Below, piece after piece: positions 1 to 12,000 of a stretch of DNA of 64,000 nt. The stretch comes from Cerioporus squamosus. Taxonomy: Eukaryota > Basidiomycota > Agaricomycetes > Polyporales > Polyporaceae. The notes beneath the pieces were generated by a model. The model saw only the letters and a program-made list of their open reading frames with translations, did no database searches and was not told the origin of the DNA. Location of the stretch: contig JABYQS010000125.1 of the NCBI GenBank assembly GCA_022592435.1, positions 1 to 64,000 on the forward strand. Direction: 5' to 3'. Every line of letters starts with the position of its first letter. Within the stretch, counting starts at the first letter, position 1. A program made the position numbers and the translations under genes.

Positions 1-2130
1 TCGCGACGCGTAACCGGCTCAGACTGGATCTTGAGGTTCGTAGTTCCACGGCGCACTTCGTTGCCAGGCGGTCGGGCGTGGTGCGCGGCCGAGAGGGCGG
101 GTGCAAGTCGGGCCTGGGGACGAGCACAATGAAATCGCTCCTCGAGAGCGATTCCTAGACGTGCGAGGAGCGGCGTGCAGTCCGGTGCTCTCGACGCGTG
201 CTGTTCAGTGCAGACGAATGCACTTGAGTTGCCGTCGATCGGCTCCGGGATAGTCGAGATATGGCCGCTCGAGGGTAGGTGTGCAGCCGGGCAGGGGGCA
301 GACGGCCCGGATTTTTATACGCGCCGTAGCGACGCGTAACTGCGTCGGACAGACTCTTCAGGTCCTCTCTATGGAGGTACAAGTCGTCCCGCGCCGGCCG
401 GGCGTGATGCACGGGCGAGAGAGGCGGGTCGAAGTCGCGCGTGGGGGACGAGAGCAAAGGGATCGCACCTCGAAAGCGATTTCGAGACCTGCCCCGAGCG
501 ACATGCAGCGTGGTGCTCTCAATGCGGGCTGTTCAGTGCGTCTGATTGCACTTGGGTCGACGTCGGTCGGCTGCGGGATGGTCGAGATACGACCGGTCGA
601 GTGTCGGTGTGCAGCCGGACATCCGGGCAGGCAGGCAGACGACTCCTCCGGATGTTCTTACGCGTCTTCGTGACGCGTAACTGCGTCGGACAGGCTCTCT
701 AGAGTCGTTCTGACGGGGTACAAGTCGTCGCGCGTCGGCCGGATGCGCTGCGCGGGCGAGAGAGTCGGAGGACAGTGGTTCCGGCGGCCGAAGATGCCAT
801 GAAATCGCGTCTTCGGACCGATTTTGAGACCTCCGTGGGGCGACGCGCAGAGTGGTGCAGCCGATGCGGAGTGTTCGATGCGTCTCGGATGACGAAGGTT
901 GACCCCGATACGTGCAGAGGCGGCCGATATACGGCCGGTCTTGTGTTGGGGTACCGCCCGGGCATGGAGGAGGAGTGCCGAAGCCTGAACGCGTCCGGAC
1001 GACGCTGGATGGAGCCGTACGCACAGCCTGATACCGGCGTATTCAAGCGCAGCAAACCGCGCCTCTTCCGGGCGAGGAGCGCATCCGGGAGAGCGGACAC
1101 AAGCGGGCGGAGGCTCGAGGTGCAATGAAATCGGGTCTGTTGACCGATTTTCAGACCTCGCCGTGGAGACGTGCGGATGGATGTGGGAATGGCTGGGGTG
1201 CAGTGCGTCCTGAGAGACGCGGATTGACGGCGGATGGAGCAGACTTGCGGCAGCTATGCCGCATTTCGTGGTACGGTGACCGCGGAGTCGGGCACAGCGA
1301 GCGGCACCGTCCCGCCGTTCCGGCGTGTTCGTGACGTCGCACGACATTCGCGTGAGTCTTCTGTGAGTGTGAGAGTCGAGTTTGAGGGCTGCCGCGGGGG
1401 GGAGGCGACGGGAGGGCGAGGTGCTCGGTCGGGTCGCCGACGAGCAATGAAATCGCGTTTTGTACGCGATTTTCAACCTCGTCCAATCGGCGCAAAACCG
1501 GCGCGGATAGACCCGGAGAGGTGCAGGCGTGTCCGCACGCTGTGTTCGTACACGGGTGGAGTTCTAGAGGGCGAGTGAGGTGCAATAATAGGCGTGAGTG
1601 AGCAGTAAACCGGGCGCAGACGGACGTGGAGTCGTCCGATCCGCGCGAAACGTACCTCGCCAGGTTCGTACGGCACACCGCTATCGTTTGCATGCAGGAG
1701 CGCATGTATGCGCGCCGGTGTACGGCGGGTACGGGCGAGTCTGTCGGCCAGATGGCAGAGAATTCGAGATTCTGAGCGAGGGTGCGGTCGGAGCGTCGAC
1801 GAGTGGTCGGCTCACGTGGGACAGAGTCCGTTGCAAGCCTTGCGACGCAATCGCGAGGCAGATGGAGGGCGGAACCGGGTGCGCCGACCGGGTTCCTTGA
1901 GAGTGCGTGTGGGCGCGAGGGCACCGTCCGCGGTACGCGGGCGTGATAAGCGTCGTGTCTGGCGGATCGAAAGATCAAGTCAGCATCGCCCGAGGTGCTC
2001 CAGAACATGGAGACTGACCTTGGGATGTCGTAGCAGCGACTTCGAGGCGGCGGGCAGGCAGGACGCGCGAGCCTGAGTGTCGCGACAGCGAATGAAATAG
2101 CCTGCTTGAGCCTATCATGGGTGTTTTGGA
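1..2130. repeat. Diverged tandem array, about 325-bp unit (satellite-like)
   Basis: The same block recurs in order at near-constant spacing. A conserved marker, ATGAAATCG followed by a short spacer and its inverted partner CGATTTT, starts at 129, about 457, 799, 1125, 1447 and 2092. A badly decayed copy sits near 1755-1780. Successive gaps are about 328, 342, 326, 322 and 645 (twice 322). Other parts of the unit also recur: GACGCGTAACTGCGTCGGAC near 329 and 669, with a related GACGCGTAACCGGCTCAG at 5, and a segment around 208-295 that is closely matched at 536-630. The array runs off the left edge, so its full size is unknown. Open frames inside it are short, overlap on both strands and resemble no known protein, so I call no gene. 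A subtelomeric or pericentromeric satellite, or a decayed tandem duplication, would fit; the sequence alone does not decide. Confidence 0.85.
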
Positions 2131-3759
2131 GCGGATGGATGAGAGTCGCGGTGTGGAAATACGCGGAGGAAACGGGAAAGGTGTGTGGCATAACCAAACC
2201 GAGATCTATTCGTGTGCTTACTACATCGCAAATGCGTACTACAGCCGGCTTGCTATGCCTCCATCAAGCTTGCTATCCACCGGCGCACGGATCGTCGCAT
2301 CGAGAGGGCGAGGACGGGAGGGAGAGGTGCAGAGGCGCAAAGGCAGGGAGGCGGATCCGGAGTGAGTGCTGCACGGACGCTGCGTCGTCTTGCAGGGTCC
2401 TGGACAGGTCGCAGCAGCCAATGGGAGCTCCTGGACACGGGGCGCGATCGGGGTGTGGAAGCGTCGAGTGTGCGCTGCGAGTGACGCCTGTCATCGATGT
2501 CGTACGACCTCCACATGTGGTCCGGCGGGATCGTTCAACAGATGGGACTAGGGCTGCATGTATGCGGGCCCCACACTGGGCCTCACTGGGCTCGAGAACT
2601 TAGAAGCCGCGGTACTTAATTGAACACGGAGGCAAATGAAGCGCAGGTCGAGATACCGACGTTGTGGCGCGAAACGCGTCATACGTGTATGACATACGAG
2701 AGTCTGCGCAGTGCTTGTGGATGCATATACAGCAGGAAGTGCTACTGCCAGACCGAATGAGATAGAACCTTCACGATAGCGCAGCAGGACTGTCACATTG
2801 GGCCCGTCTCGAAGAGCAAGCAGCACAACCGTTCCTCGTACAGCGCTATGTAGCTAGGCTTCGGTGCAGCCAAAGTCGCGCGAAGATGTCCGTCCCAAGC
2901 CAAGATAACCATACTAGTACATACGCGGGCGGAAACGAGCAGGTCGCGAGCAAAGCCTTCGAAGAAGCGCATCGCTAATACAGCTCCCTGGCCACGCGAA
3001 GGGTGCGAACCCTGGGGAACCTTCCAACCTGCCTGGAGGAAGACGCTGTGTGCCTCGAGGAGCAAGACCCATGCGGAATACACAATGCCCAGGACAGCGA
3101 CGGACTCACATTGCTGTAGTAACCGTGTTGCAGCGCCTCGCGAATGCGTTCGGGTTCGGTGTGCTAGGCTCAGTCCGCTGGGTGACGAGGCGTGGCTGCT
3201 GTGCCGCAGGCCTAGGGTCCGTCCATGTTCCGGACATGGTTCACGGAAACGGACGTCGCGCGTGGGAGCTTGTGCGGGCGTGGTTCGTAATTGGGGAGGT
3301 GCGATTACGCGCAGGGGTCAGGAGACAGAAGTCAATCGTACACGCCGTCCAGCGTGCCACGGCCAAGATCCGGGGAGGGCGCAAACGTCTGTGGTCGACG
3401 TGGGGCGGGCTGGGGACGGCGGGGCGTGCGTCGAGAGCATCGTTCGGTGCAGTCGACCGATCGCGAAGGGCGACGGGCAGTGGTCCCGGGGAAGCTGCGC
3501 CTCAGCGTGGCGGAGGCACGGAGGCCAGATCAAAGTTGGTTACCCGCGTTTTAAACTCAGATAAGCAGCGGGTAAGAACCAGTATGCGTGGGAAGCGTTG
3601 GGTAAGGAGGCCTGGGAGGTCGGGCCTAGAACCCGGTAAGGAGGACGTCAAGGTCGAGAGGGCTTAAGTTGTACACAGCGCCCTCTCTCCCGCAATTTCT
3701 TCCCTTCTCCCCCCGCCCACCATTCCCCGCCCCCGCCCGCCCTCCCGCACCCGCCTCGG
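2131..3759. other. Intergenic, no gene called
   Basis: The stretch between the tandem array and the kinase start holds only open frames that overlap on both strands and show no recognisable domain or convincing exon structure. The last 100 bases before 3760 are strongly C-rich (runs of CCCCGCCC and CTCCCGC), which would fit the pyrimidine-rich 5' leader of the downstream gene. Confidence 0.5.
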
Positions 3760-6571
3760 ATGCTCAAGCTCCAGCTAACAACTCCGTCGCCGGACTCGAC
3801 GCACCCCGCAACCCCCACCCTAGCCGAGCTCAGCAGGAACGCCTCTGTCATCTCCTCCTCATCCTCCAACTCCTCCACCGCAGACCTCACCCTCCAGACC
3901 CCCTCGCGGCCGCGCCCGCTGCGCAACTTCTCCGCGCCCCGGACGAACCTGCGCTCCCCGAGTCCCCAGTCCCCGACTACCCCACGCGGTTCCCGCCCTC
4001 CTGCATACCTGACGCGCGAGCTCGGCTATCCCGAGGATGAGCTCCGTCCCCCAGCGTCGCGGGGGCAGTCCAAGTCGCGCAACAGCTCGGTCAATGGGAG
4101 AATCTCCGTGGACGACTTCGAGTTCAAGGAGGAGCTGGGGCAGGGGTCCTATTCCACGGTGAGCACCAGCGCGCCCGCTCCCTCCGCGTGTCGTAACGCG
4201 CCTACAGGTCTGGCTGGGGAAGCTCCTCGCGACCGGCCAAGAGTACGCCATCAAGCGCATCGACAAGGCTCACCTGAAGCGGCACCAGAAGGAGCAGACA
4301 GCCCTCGCTGAGAAGAACACCCTGGTCCGCCTGGGCTCTGGACACCCGGAATAGTGCGGTTGCATTGGACGTTTCAAGACGAGTGGAGTCTCTGTGAGTC
4401 GTGGCATGATCCCACATCGTCTGTCCAGCGTTTGACCCGCTATCTTTTGCGCGCAGTCTTCGTTCTGGACCTCGCGAGGAATGGAGAGCTGCAGACACGC
4501 ATCTCGCGCCTAGGTTCGCTGTCCATTGAGTGTGTTCGCTATTATGCGGCACAGATTGTCGACGCTTTGGGGTACATGCATTCGAAAGGCGTTATACACC
4601 GGTGAGTTCTCTTCGTGCGTTCCGCTCCGTCTCCCGAGGATCGTCGCTGACAATTTTCGTGCATCCCCAGGGATCTTAAGCCTGAGAACCTCTTGCTGGA
4701 CGACGCCTTCCGGATAAAGATCACCGACTTCGGGACGGGCAAGCTTCTGGATTCGGGAGGTCGGGACCAGTCCATTTATCGGCATATTCCGCCGCTAACC
4801 CAATGTATTCCAGGCGAACCCACCAAGACGTTTGTAGGCACTGCCCAGTATGTCTCGCCGGAGCTCTTGGAACACAACGAGAGCAGCAAGAGGTGAGTCG
4901 TCGAGTCGCATACAAGACGAACGGTGAACTCAACATGACGTACGGCATCGTCTCATCGCGCTCAGCTCTGATTTCTGGGCCCTGGGATGCATCATCTATC
5001 AGATGATCGCAGGCCGCTTTGTTTTCCGCGGGCTCGCTGATTGGCAGAAAATCAAGCAGCTCGAATATTCGTTTCCTGAGGGGTTCGACGAGCAGGCTCA
5101 AGACCTTGTTCGGAAGCTTCTCGTGCGTCTGCCTTTTTGCCTTTGCATGGAGGCCATCCCCGTTCAACAACATGCGCTCCCATCATCAGGTCCGCGAGCC
5201 CGATCAGCGATTAGGTGCCGGCCCCCCCGGGAGCCCGTACGATATGCAGGCGCTCCGAAGTCATCCGTTCTTTGCCTCAATTAATTGGCGGACACTGTGG
5301 ACGGTCCCCGCGCCACCACTGGAAGCCGGGCTTGTGAAGAAGGATCCACCGCAGGCCTCCAATCTCAGCATTCGTCTAGCCTGGGACGAGCTAGACGCGG
5401 ACGAGAACGCCATCGAAGAGGATGACGACGACTTGGAAGACGAGGAGGCACCAAGCTGGACGTCAACCGGCCAGGGACAATATCTTTTCATCCCGGCTCA
5501 GCCCAATGGCCACACACACTCCGATTCCGAACACGTCGGTCCTTACGGAGAACGGAGGAAAGGTACACTGCCTCCCCTCCCGCTGTCAAACGTGGAAGAA
5601 GAGAGGGGAAGCTCGAGCGATGGCGTCCGCTTCATCGCCCCCTCCCAACAGACCTCCCCGTCAATAGCGGAGGACGAGATCCGGGACACGGTGAACGACG
5701 TGTTGGACGTCCCGTTCGTGACACGGTCTCCACCAATCGACGTCCCGCGTGCGGCGGGGCCTGGCTCGCATTCCACCGGTTCCGTGTCCAGTTCATCCGA
5801 GGGCAGTCCCGTGGAGAAGCTGGCAGCTGCGCTGGACGAAGCCGCGCGCGGACGGAACCGCGCGCAGACCCCTATACAGGGCAACGGTCAGGGCGACCCG
5901 GAGCTGTATGTGGCCTTCCTCGCACTCTTCCATGTGTTCCATCCCCCTCTCCCTGTTTTGCCGTTCGCGCACGATAAGCTCACCGGGACCGCCGCCCGCA
6001 GGACCTCGCTGATGATGCCGGACGAGCACGTCGTCTTCAACGCGATCGTGGAGCCCGGGGGCCCGAAGCGGCGCGCGAGCCGGCTGCTCGCGATGGCGGT
6101 CACGCCGAAGAAGCACCAGCAGTCGCGGCCAAGGGAGCTAGTGCTCACGACGCACCGGATATTGTGCGTGAAGAACAAGCCGGGCCGGGCGCCGCAGATC
6201 CGCGCAGAGCTGTTCGTGAAGCCCCCTGTTGGCAAGGATCTGCGGTCGCTGGTCTCGTCGGTGGAGAAGAAGGGCGAGCGCGAGTTCGTCATCATCACGG
6301 TGCGTCGTGTTCTTGGCGTCGTTTGTCGTGCGGGGGTGCTGATGGGCGTTGTGTGCTGGGATGTGCAGCCGACAAAGTCGCATTGCTATATTGCAGCGAG
6401 CTCGTCGATCGCGACGACGTGGATACGAAAAATTGAGGATGCGATCAAGGCGAACCCGCCGCCCCGGCGCTGTCGTCGAGTACGAACGGCGGGTCCGGGT
6501 CTGCGTTCGCGAATGGCTTCACGAGAGCGAGCCCGATGGGCGGCCGCCTGCGCAGCATATCACGGACATGA
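3760..6571 (+). CDS. PDK1-like AGC protein kinase with C-terminal PH domain
   Basis: Phosphoinositide-dependent kinase 1 family (Pkh/Ksg1 type), the master kinase that phosphorylates the activation loop of other AGC kinases. Exons: 3760-4158, 4208-4393, 4457-4601, 4671-4759, 4814-4892, 4966-5122, 5190-6299, 6369-6571. A Ser/Pro-rich N-terminus (about 115 residues) leads into the glycine loop GQGSYST, the lysine motif AIKR, HRDLKPEN, DFGTGK and the activation loop TFVGTAQYVSPE, which is the PDK1 signature. An acidic linker is followed by a PH domain ending near ATTWIRKIEDAIKANP. Two single-base losses break the frame: at about 4347-4350 (GHPGIVRLHW resumes one base out of frame) and at about 6458-6462 in a CCCC run. 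After the second, the low-complexity frame ending SISRT stops at 6571; read literally, an unlikely hydrophobic tail continues to 6746. Restoring both bases gives about 789 codons. The identity is secure; the exact C-terminus is less so. Confidence 0.9.
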
Positions 6572-7609
6572 ACGTTTCTTTCGGGTTTCTCCCTGTCTTT
6601 TTCCTCGGTCATCCTCGTCCTTATTCGCTAACGTTACCGCATTGTGTATCTTTACTTCCTCCTTCCTGCTGTCCTCCCTCCCATCGGGCTTGCTCCGCTG
6701 TTCACTAGGGTCGTCTCTCATCTCGGTCTCTCTTCACCAGTACTAGGACATTGGACCGCGTCGCACTCCGCACTCCGCACACTGCACCGTTTACACAGGC
6801 ATTTTGCTTCACCATCACCCATCACCCATTACCCCGCACACTGTGTCACACCACGGCCACGACCACTTACCACTACCAAACCATACCATATCATACCACC
6901 CGCCAGTCTACCCTGCTATCCCCTCTCCCATCCGTTCCGTTCACACAGCCATACATATATACTTACACGCACGAAGAACGACACCACCACACTATACTGT
7001 ACTCACGCCTTAAGATATTAGTTCCAGTGCACGCCGCGCTCGGTGTACGATAGATACGTAAAGGAATATGGTTACGGGTACGAGTACGAGTACTGGGTAC
7101 TAAGTAGCTTATTACGGTTTTACAAAGTGCACCTAGGAAGGCCCTAGGTGCGAAATGGAAAGGATGCACGGACGGACGAGGACGAGTCGGCCGATGTGCT
7201 TTGTATATTCTCAAAGGTTGTCCTGGCCATGTGGCATGGTGTGCTGTTGCGGTCGCGGACCGCGTCCTTCGCAGATGCTTCAGTGACTTGAGCCTTGAGC
7301 AAGTTTATGACCTCCTTGGAGTCCGAGCTCGCGCCACCTACAGCACTTAACCACCCTGTCCCACATGGAGGTGGGGTGCACACCTGTCACTCCGTATGTA
7401 AGTAGATGCAGCGGCATGCCTCTGCCCTGTGTTCCGTCGGTGAAGAAGCGTGAAGAGCGAGATCTGAGATCGGGCGCCTTTACGTGTGGGGGTGACTCGG
7501 ATTTACTCGTTCTTCGAGTCTGTCGCGAGAGCGGGGTCTGTCTTCCTGCGTTCCTTGCCACCGCGACAGCCTCTCTGCCCTCCTAGTCTCTCTGTCGCTG
7601 CCTCGGTCG
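6572..7609. other. Intergenic, 3' region of the kinase gene
   Basis: No gene called. 6790-7000 is C- and A-rich low-complexity sequence (CATCACCCATCACCCATTAC and similar), likely kinase 3' UTR and spacer. A 79-codon minus-strand frame at 7144-7383 has no recognisable domain and no supporting splice partner. Confidence 0.45.
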
Positions 7610-8849
7610 ATGTCGAACTTGGTTGCCAGCGCCGCGCGCGCCCGCGTCGTCGCCGCGAGGACGCTGAAGCCCCGGTACTTTTCCAGCTCGCTGCGGAGGC
7701 TCGACGACAATGCGCCGAAACCCCCGCCGTCGGTGGACGACTCGACGTCTGCGCTGGACTACAAGCGCACCCTGAAGCACAGGCCGCCGCCGTTGCCGGC
7801 GATGGACCTGCCGCGCTCGAGGTCGGCGGAGGAGGCGGTCACGAACATCCTGTACAACACCCCGCCGCCGAGCTTGCAGCCGTTCAAGAAGTAAGTGCGG
7901 ACGCGTTCATTGCGTTTTCTGTGCACTTGTTTCTTGAACTTGAGAGCACTGAACTGACGTGCGCGGACCAACAGGCATGTGCTGAACTGTCTGGTGCAGA
8001 ACGAGCCGGGAGTGCTCTCGCGCGTGTCGGGGATCCTGGCCGGGCGTGGGTTCAACATTGACTCGCTCGTCGTGTGCCGGACGGAGATCCGCGACCTGTC
8101 CAGGATGTGCCTCGTTCTTCGGGGGCAAGACGGCGTCGTAGAGCAGGCCCGGAGGCAGCTCGAGGACCTGGTGAGTGACCGTCTTCATTGGCAGCCATCG
8201 CCGGGCACTAGAATATGAAACGCCGCAACAACAGGTACCCGTGTGGGCCGTCCTCGACTACACCGAGACGCACTGCATCGAGCGCGAGCTGCTCCTCGCG
8301 AAGGTGTCCATCCTCGGCCCCGAGTACCTCGAAGAGCAGCTTCTCGGCGGGCCGACGCACGAGCCCCGCCGCATCCACGCCCACGCCCAGTCCCAATCCC
8401 GCCACGAGCACGACCACGCGCTCTCGAAGCTCGAGCGCGAGGCGGCGCTCGCGCAGCAGTTCGAGCACTCTGCGCAGGCGGAGCCGAGCGCGGCGCCGCT
8501 GACCCCGAGCCAGGCCCTGCGCCTGAAGAGCGACAACCTGCAGGCGATCGAGACGCTCGCGGCGCAGTTTGGCGGGCGGATCGTGGACGTGAGCGAGCAC
8601 AGTGTGATCGTGGAGATGAGCGGGAAGACGAAGCGCGTCGAGGCGTTCTTGGCGCTCCTCAAGCCGTTTGGCTTGTTGGAGTCTGCACGGACTGGTGAGT
8701 TGTGGCCGTTCCAAGGTTGCTAGGCGATGCTGAGTGTGCCTTTGATAGGTCTTATGGTCATGCCGAGGACACCAATCAAGCAGACGGACGCGGACGAAGC
8801 GGAAGAGCAGGGTGGTGTGGTGGACGCAAGCCTGCTTCCTCCTGGCTGA
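7610..8849 (+). CDS. ILV6: Acetolactate synthase regulatory (small) subunit, copy 1
   Basis: Mitochondrial regulatory subunit of acetohydroxyacid synthase, which in fungi stimulates the catalytic subunit and confers feedback control by branched-chain amino acids. Exons: 7610-7890, 7975-8170, 8235-8694, 8749-8849 (345 residues). The first ~30 residues are rich in Ala, Arg and Ser, as in a mitochondrial presequence. Exon 2 carries the ACT domain (HVLNCLVQNEPGVLSRVSGI, then GRGFNIDSLVV). Exon 3 carries the conserved C-terminal domain (AVLDYTETHCIERELLLAKV; later FGGRIVDVSEHSVIVEMSGK). Between them is a His/Arg/Ser-rich insert typical of fungal members. The gene ends 154 bp from the convergent end of COG5. 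An intron-matched second copy lies on the opposite strand at 16398-17705. No frame defects seen. Confidence 0.95.
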
Positions 8850-9003
8850 GGCCATGGGGTCCTCTCCGCTCCTACACAAAAAGTCTCTATCTCCTTGGTG
8901 CTCAAAGGAATTCTTGCTTCGATTTGTGATCCTCAATACGTGCGCGAGGAGACATCCAGGAGAACGAAGAGTAAGTGAAGGTATATACACAACAAATCCC
9001 AAA

Positions 9004-12000
9004 CTATGCGAGAGACTCCTTCTGCGCGTTGGCTAGTACTGTCCGTGCCAGCTGGACGTACTCAGCAGCGACGCTGATATCGCCGCCCTCCGCCTCCGTC
9101 ATCTTCTCCCAATGAGTCACGTCTCCGTCGACAAGCGTCCACGCTTCCTCCTCCGAATGCTCTTCTACCCACTTCACGTACTCGGCTTCTGCCCAGCCGT
9201 GAAGAGCATGTGGCAGCGTGATGGGCGAGCGCACGAGAATATGGTGCAGCACGATGAGGGGTGGGAGTCCTGCCGTATGCTTCGGGGACGCCAACGAGGC
9301 GTTATCGAGGAAGAGCAGCTGTCTGCGGGAATAGAGCGTTCAGCGATCACACGTACCTACTGCCACCGAAGACGTAAGAGTCGTCAAAGCCACACACCTC
9401 ATAGCGCGCAGCGCGCGGTAGTCCTCCCCGACGCTCTCCCAGTCCGCGCCGCGCTTGCCCTGCTGCGTCTTGTCGCCCATGAACGCGCTCAGCGCGAACT
9501 CAAGCTCGGTCATGTCTGTCGTGAGCTGCAGCTTCCCGCTCTCCCCCAGCGGCTTCGCGATCGACGCGTGCAGGACGAACGTCTTGATCGCGAAGCGCAC
9601 GAGCGCGAGCACCCACTGCCGGCTCGCCTCGGGCACGGCGTACTGCGCGAGGATCTCGGTCTTCACGAAGGCGAGCTTCTCCGCGAGGTCCTTCATGTAC
9701 GGGCTCGGGCCCCCGCCCATGCCCGCTGCGGGGTCGAAGGCCGCGCCGAAGTCCATGCGGTGCAGCTTTGCGGTTATGGCTGCCAGCTCGCGCCGGATGG
9801 CCGCAAGGAGGGGGTCGACGATCTTGTCGAAGGCGTCGCGTAGTTTCTGAGGGAGACCGTGGTGTGTATGAGTAAGAAAGCAGATGGTGCGAAACGCGGG
9901 GAACTTACGGAAGTGACCGGCTCGAGGATAGTGGAAACCTTCCCCGGGTACTCCTCACGCAACCTGTCGAGTCGGGACCAGCAGTGGTACACGCACGTCG
10001 CCAGCTGGCCGTTCAAGACCTGCTGCGCGGTCGCGACCGGGCCCACCAGGCTCGTCGCAGCCCGCTCGCGGGCGACGAGCGCGTCGAGCCGGGTGAGCAT
10101 CAGCTCGAGGCTCCCGACGGCGTACCGCGCGACGGACTGGACGAGGAGCGGGTCGAACTTGGCGGAGTCGAGCTCGTTCGCGACGGCCCGCGCGATGTTG
10201 ATGCCTTCGGACATGCCCGGGGGCGCGCGTGTGCCCCCGGAGAACGCTTGCCCGACGGCTTCGTTCAGCCGGTTGGAGGACCGGGAGAGGTACAGCGACT
10301 CGAAGTTCGACAGGGCTCGCAGAATGAGAACGGTTTCCGTGCTGTGCATGAGGCTTCGTTAGAGCAATGGCGGCGCTGAAGGTGGACTGAGTGGGCCCAC
10401 CTTTGATGGGTTTGCGAATAGACGGTATCGGTGTGCACCGCGATCTTCGTGAAGAACGAGTGGAAGAGCCGCAGCAGGCGCGGGTATCCTGTGCTCAACG
10501 TCTGCTGCAGGAACGTCGAGCCTGGCACATCCTCGTCATCAGCACCGGATTACGAGCAAGTGCAAGAGGCCGCAAGCACGTACTCTTTGCAGCATCGCGC
10601 GCGTTCTTCTCGAGGGACCGTCCTAGTGACGCCCAGAACGTCGTGCTCGGCCGGTTCTCGAGGACCTTCATCGCCTCGTCGAGAAAGACGACGTCCGTCA
10701 CGGGGTCGCGCTTGACCTTCAGCACCTTCTCGAGCGTGTACACCTTGACGCAGCAGTCTGCCATCTCCTCGATGAGGCTCTCGAGGCTGCCCCAGAGCGC
10801 TGCCGTCCACTGGGGCGCTGTCACGCTCGTGGGTTCTGTCCGTACACGCGATTTGTAGAGGAGACCCTGTCCGATGGAGTTTGGTTCTGTGTGTGGTCAG
10901 GGATTTGTCAGGCGACACGCTTTGCGGAGAGGCAGGGGACATGATGACAGCATACCTTTGGCCATGATGTCCTTTGATATGCGCGTGAGATCGAACGCAG
11001 AGCGGATGCGGCTCTCGACCGCGTCCGACAGCTCGGTGATCAGGTTCTGCACCAAGTCAGGGAGAACGCGGAGGTTGTGGGCAGTCTGCAGGGAGCTTGC
11101 GAGGAGGGATTGATTCTGCGTTGCATGTGTCGGATCAGCAGTGCGAGAGGAGGTAAGAGGCGAAGGAGACATACCAGCGTCGCCAGGCCTGTGATGACCA
11201 TGGCCTCCATGTCGGTCGTGACCCGTGTCCGCGCGGCAGTCAACAAAAGGCAGGTGCACGGCGACCTGCCTTGATCGAGCTCAGGGATATGTTCCCCGCT
11301 GCTCTGGTCCGCACTGGCAGACGTGTCCCCGGAGGACTGATCGGTGGGTACCTCAAGGAGCGCAGCTGTGGCAGATAGTCAGTAATGTCTGGGTTTTCAC
11401 GACGCGGAGATAGAGGACACCAAACCACCACAGCAAGGCGCACAGAAGAGAAACACTGACTCAACTCGGCAATTGTCAGGGCAGCCTTCGCGATCGCCCG
11501 CTCCTTGTCGTCTTCGTTATCCCCAGGGGTGTCCGGACGCGTGCTGCCTGCGGAGGCTGACGTGGGCAGGGTCTTCGCCTTCAAGGCCTCCGCGGGAGGG
11601 GTCTCCGTCGCCTCGCTCTTGCTCATCTCTGCGAGTTGCAGCTCGAGCCGCCGGGCAAGGATGACGAATCGTGAGGTGCGTCGGAGAAGGTCGGACGCCT
11701 GCTGTATGCGGTCGAGCTTGGTGACATGTTTCTGCAGGGACTGATAGGGGAGGCGGATCTTGACACGGAGCCTAGGGAGAGCGCGTCAGCTCCCATGGAC
11801 TACATGAACGATGTACATGTCCTCGCCGCATATGCACGGGAATACGGGCTCAGATTCGATAGCATCTTATCACAATCCCGATGAGGCACACTAGGAAGAG
11901 TGCGCTTGACTGTGCTATGCCTCAGTGTCTGATGGAATATGTCGCCAACGTCTGTCAGTAGCAGACCATCGGCGGGCCCAGTGTGCAATAGGAGCCGATC

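Noticed and set aside
1..2130. Long overlapping ORFs on both strands in the tandem array (for example 348 and 272 codons)
   Set aside because: High GC leaves both strands open by chance; the repeated nucleotide pattern, not a protein, is what recurs.
3050..3667. 205-codon plus-strand frame before the kinase
   Set aside because: Arg/Gly-rich random-looking translation, overlapped by two other frames; no recognisable feature.
5906..5978. Possible intron in the PDK1-like linker before the PH domain
   Set aside because: Donor GTATGT is strong, but the acceptor lacks a pyrimidine tract and splicing would shift the frame out of the PH domain.
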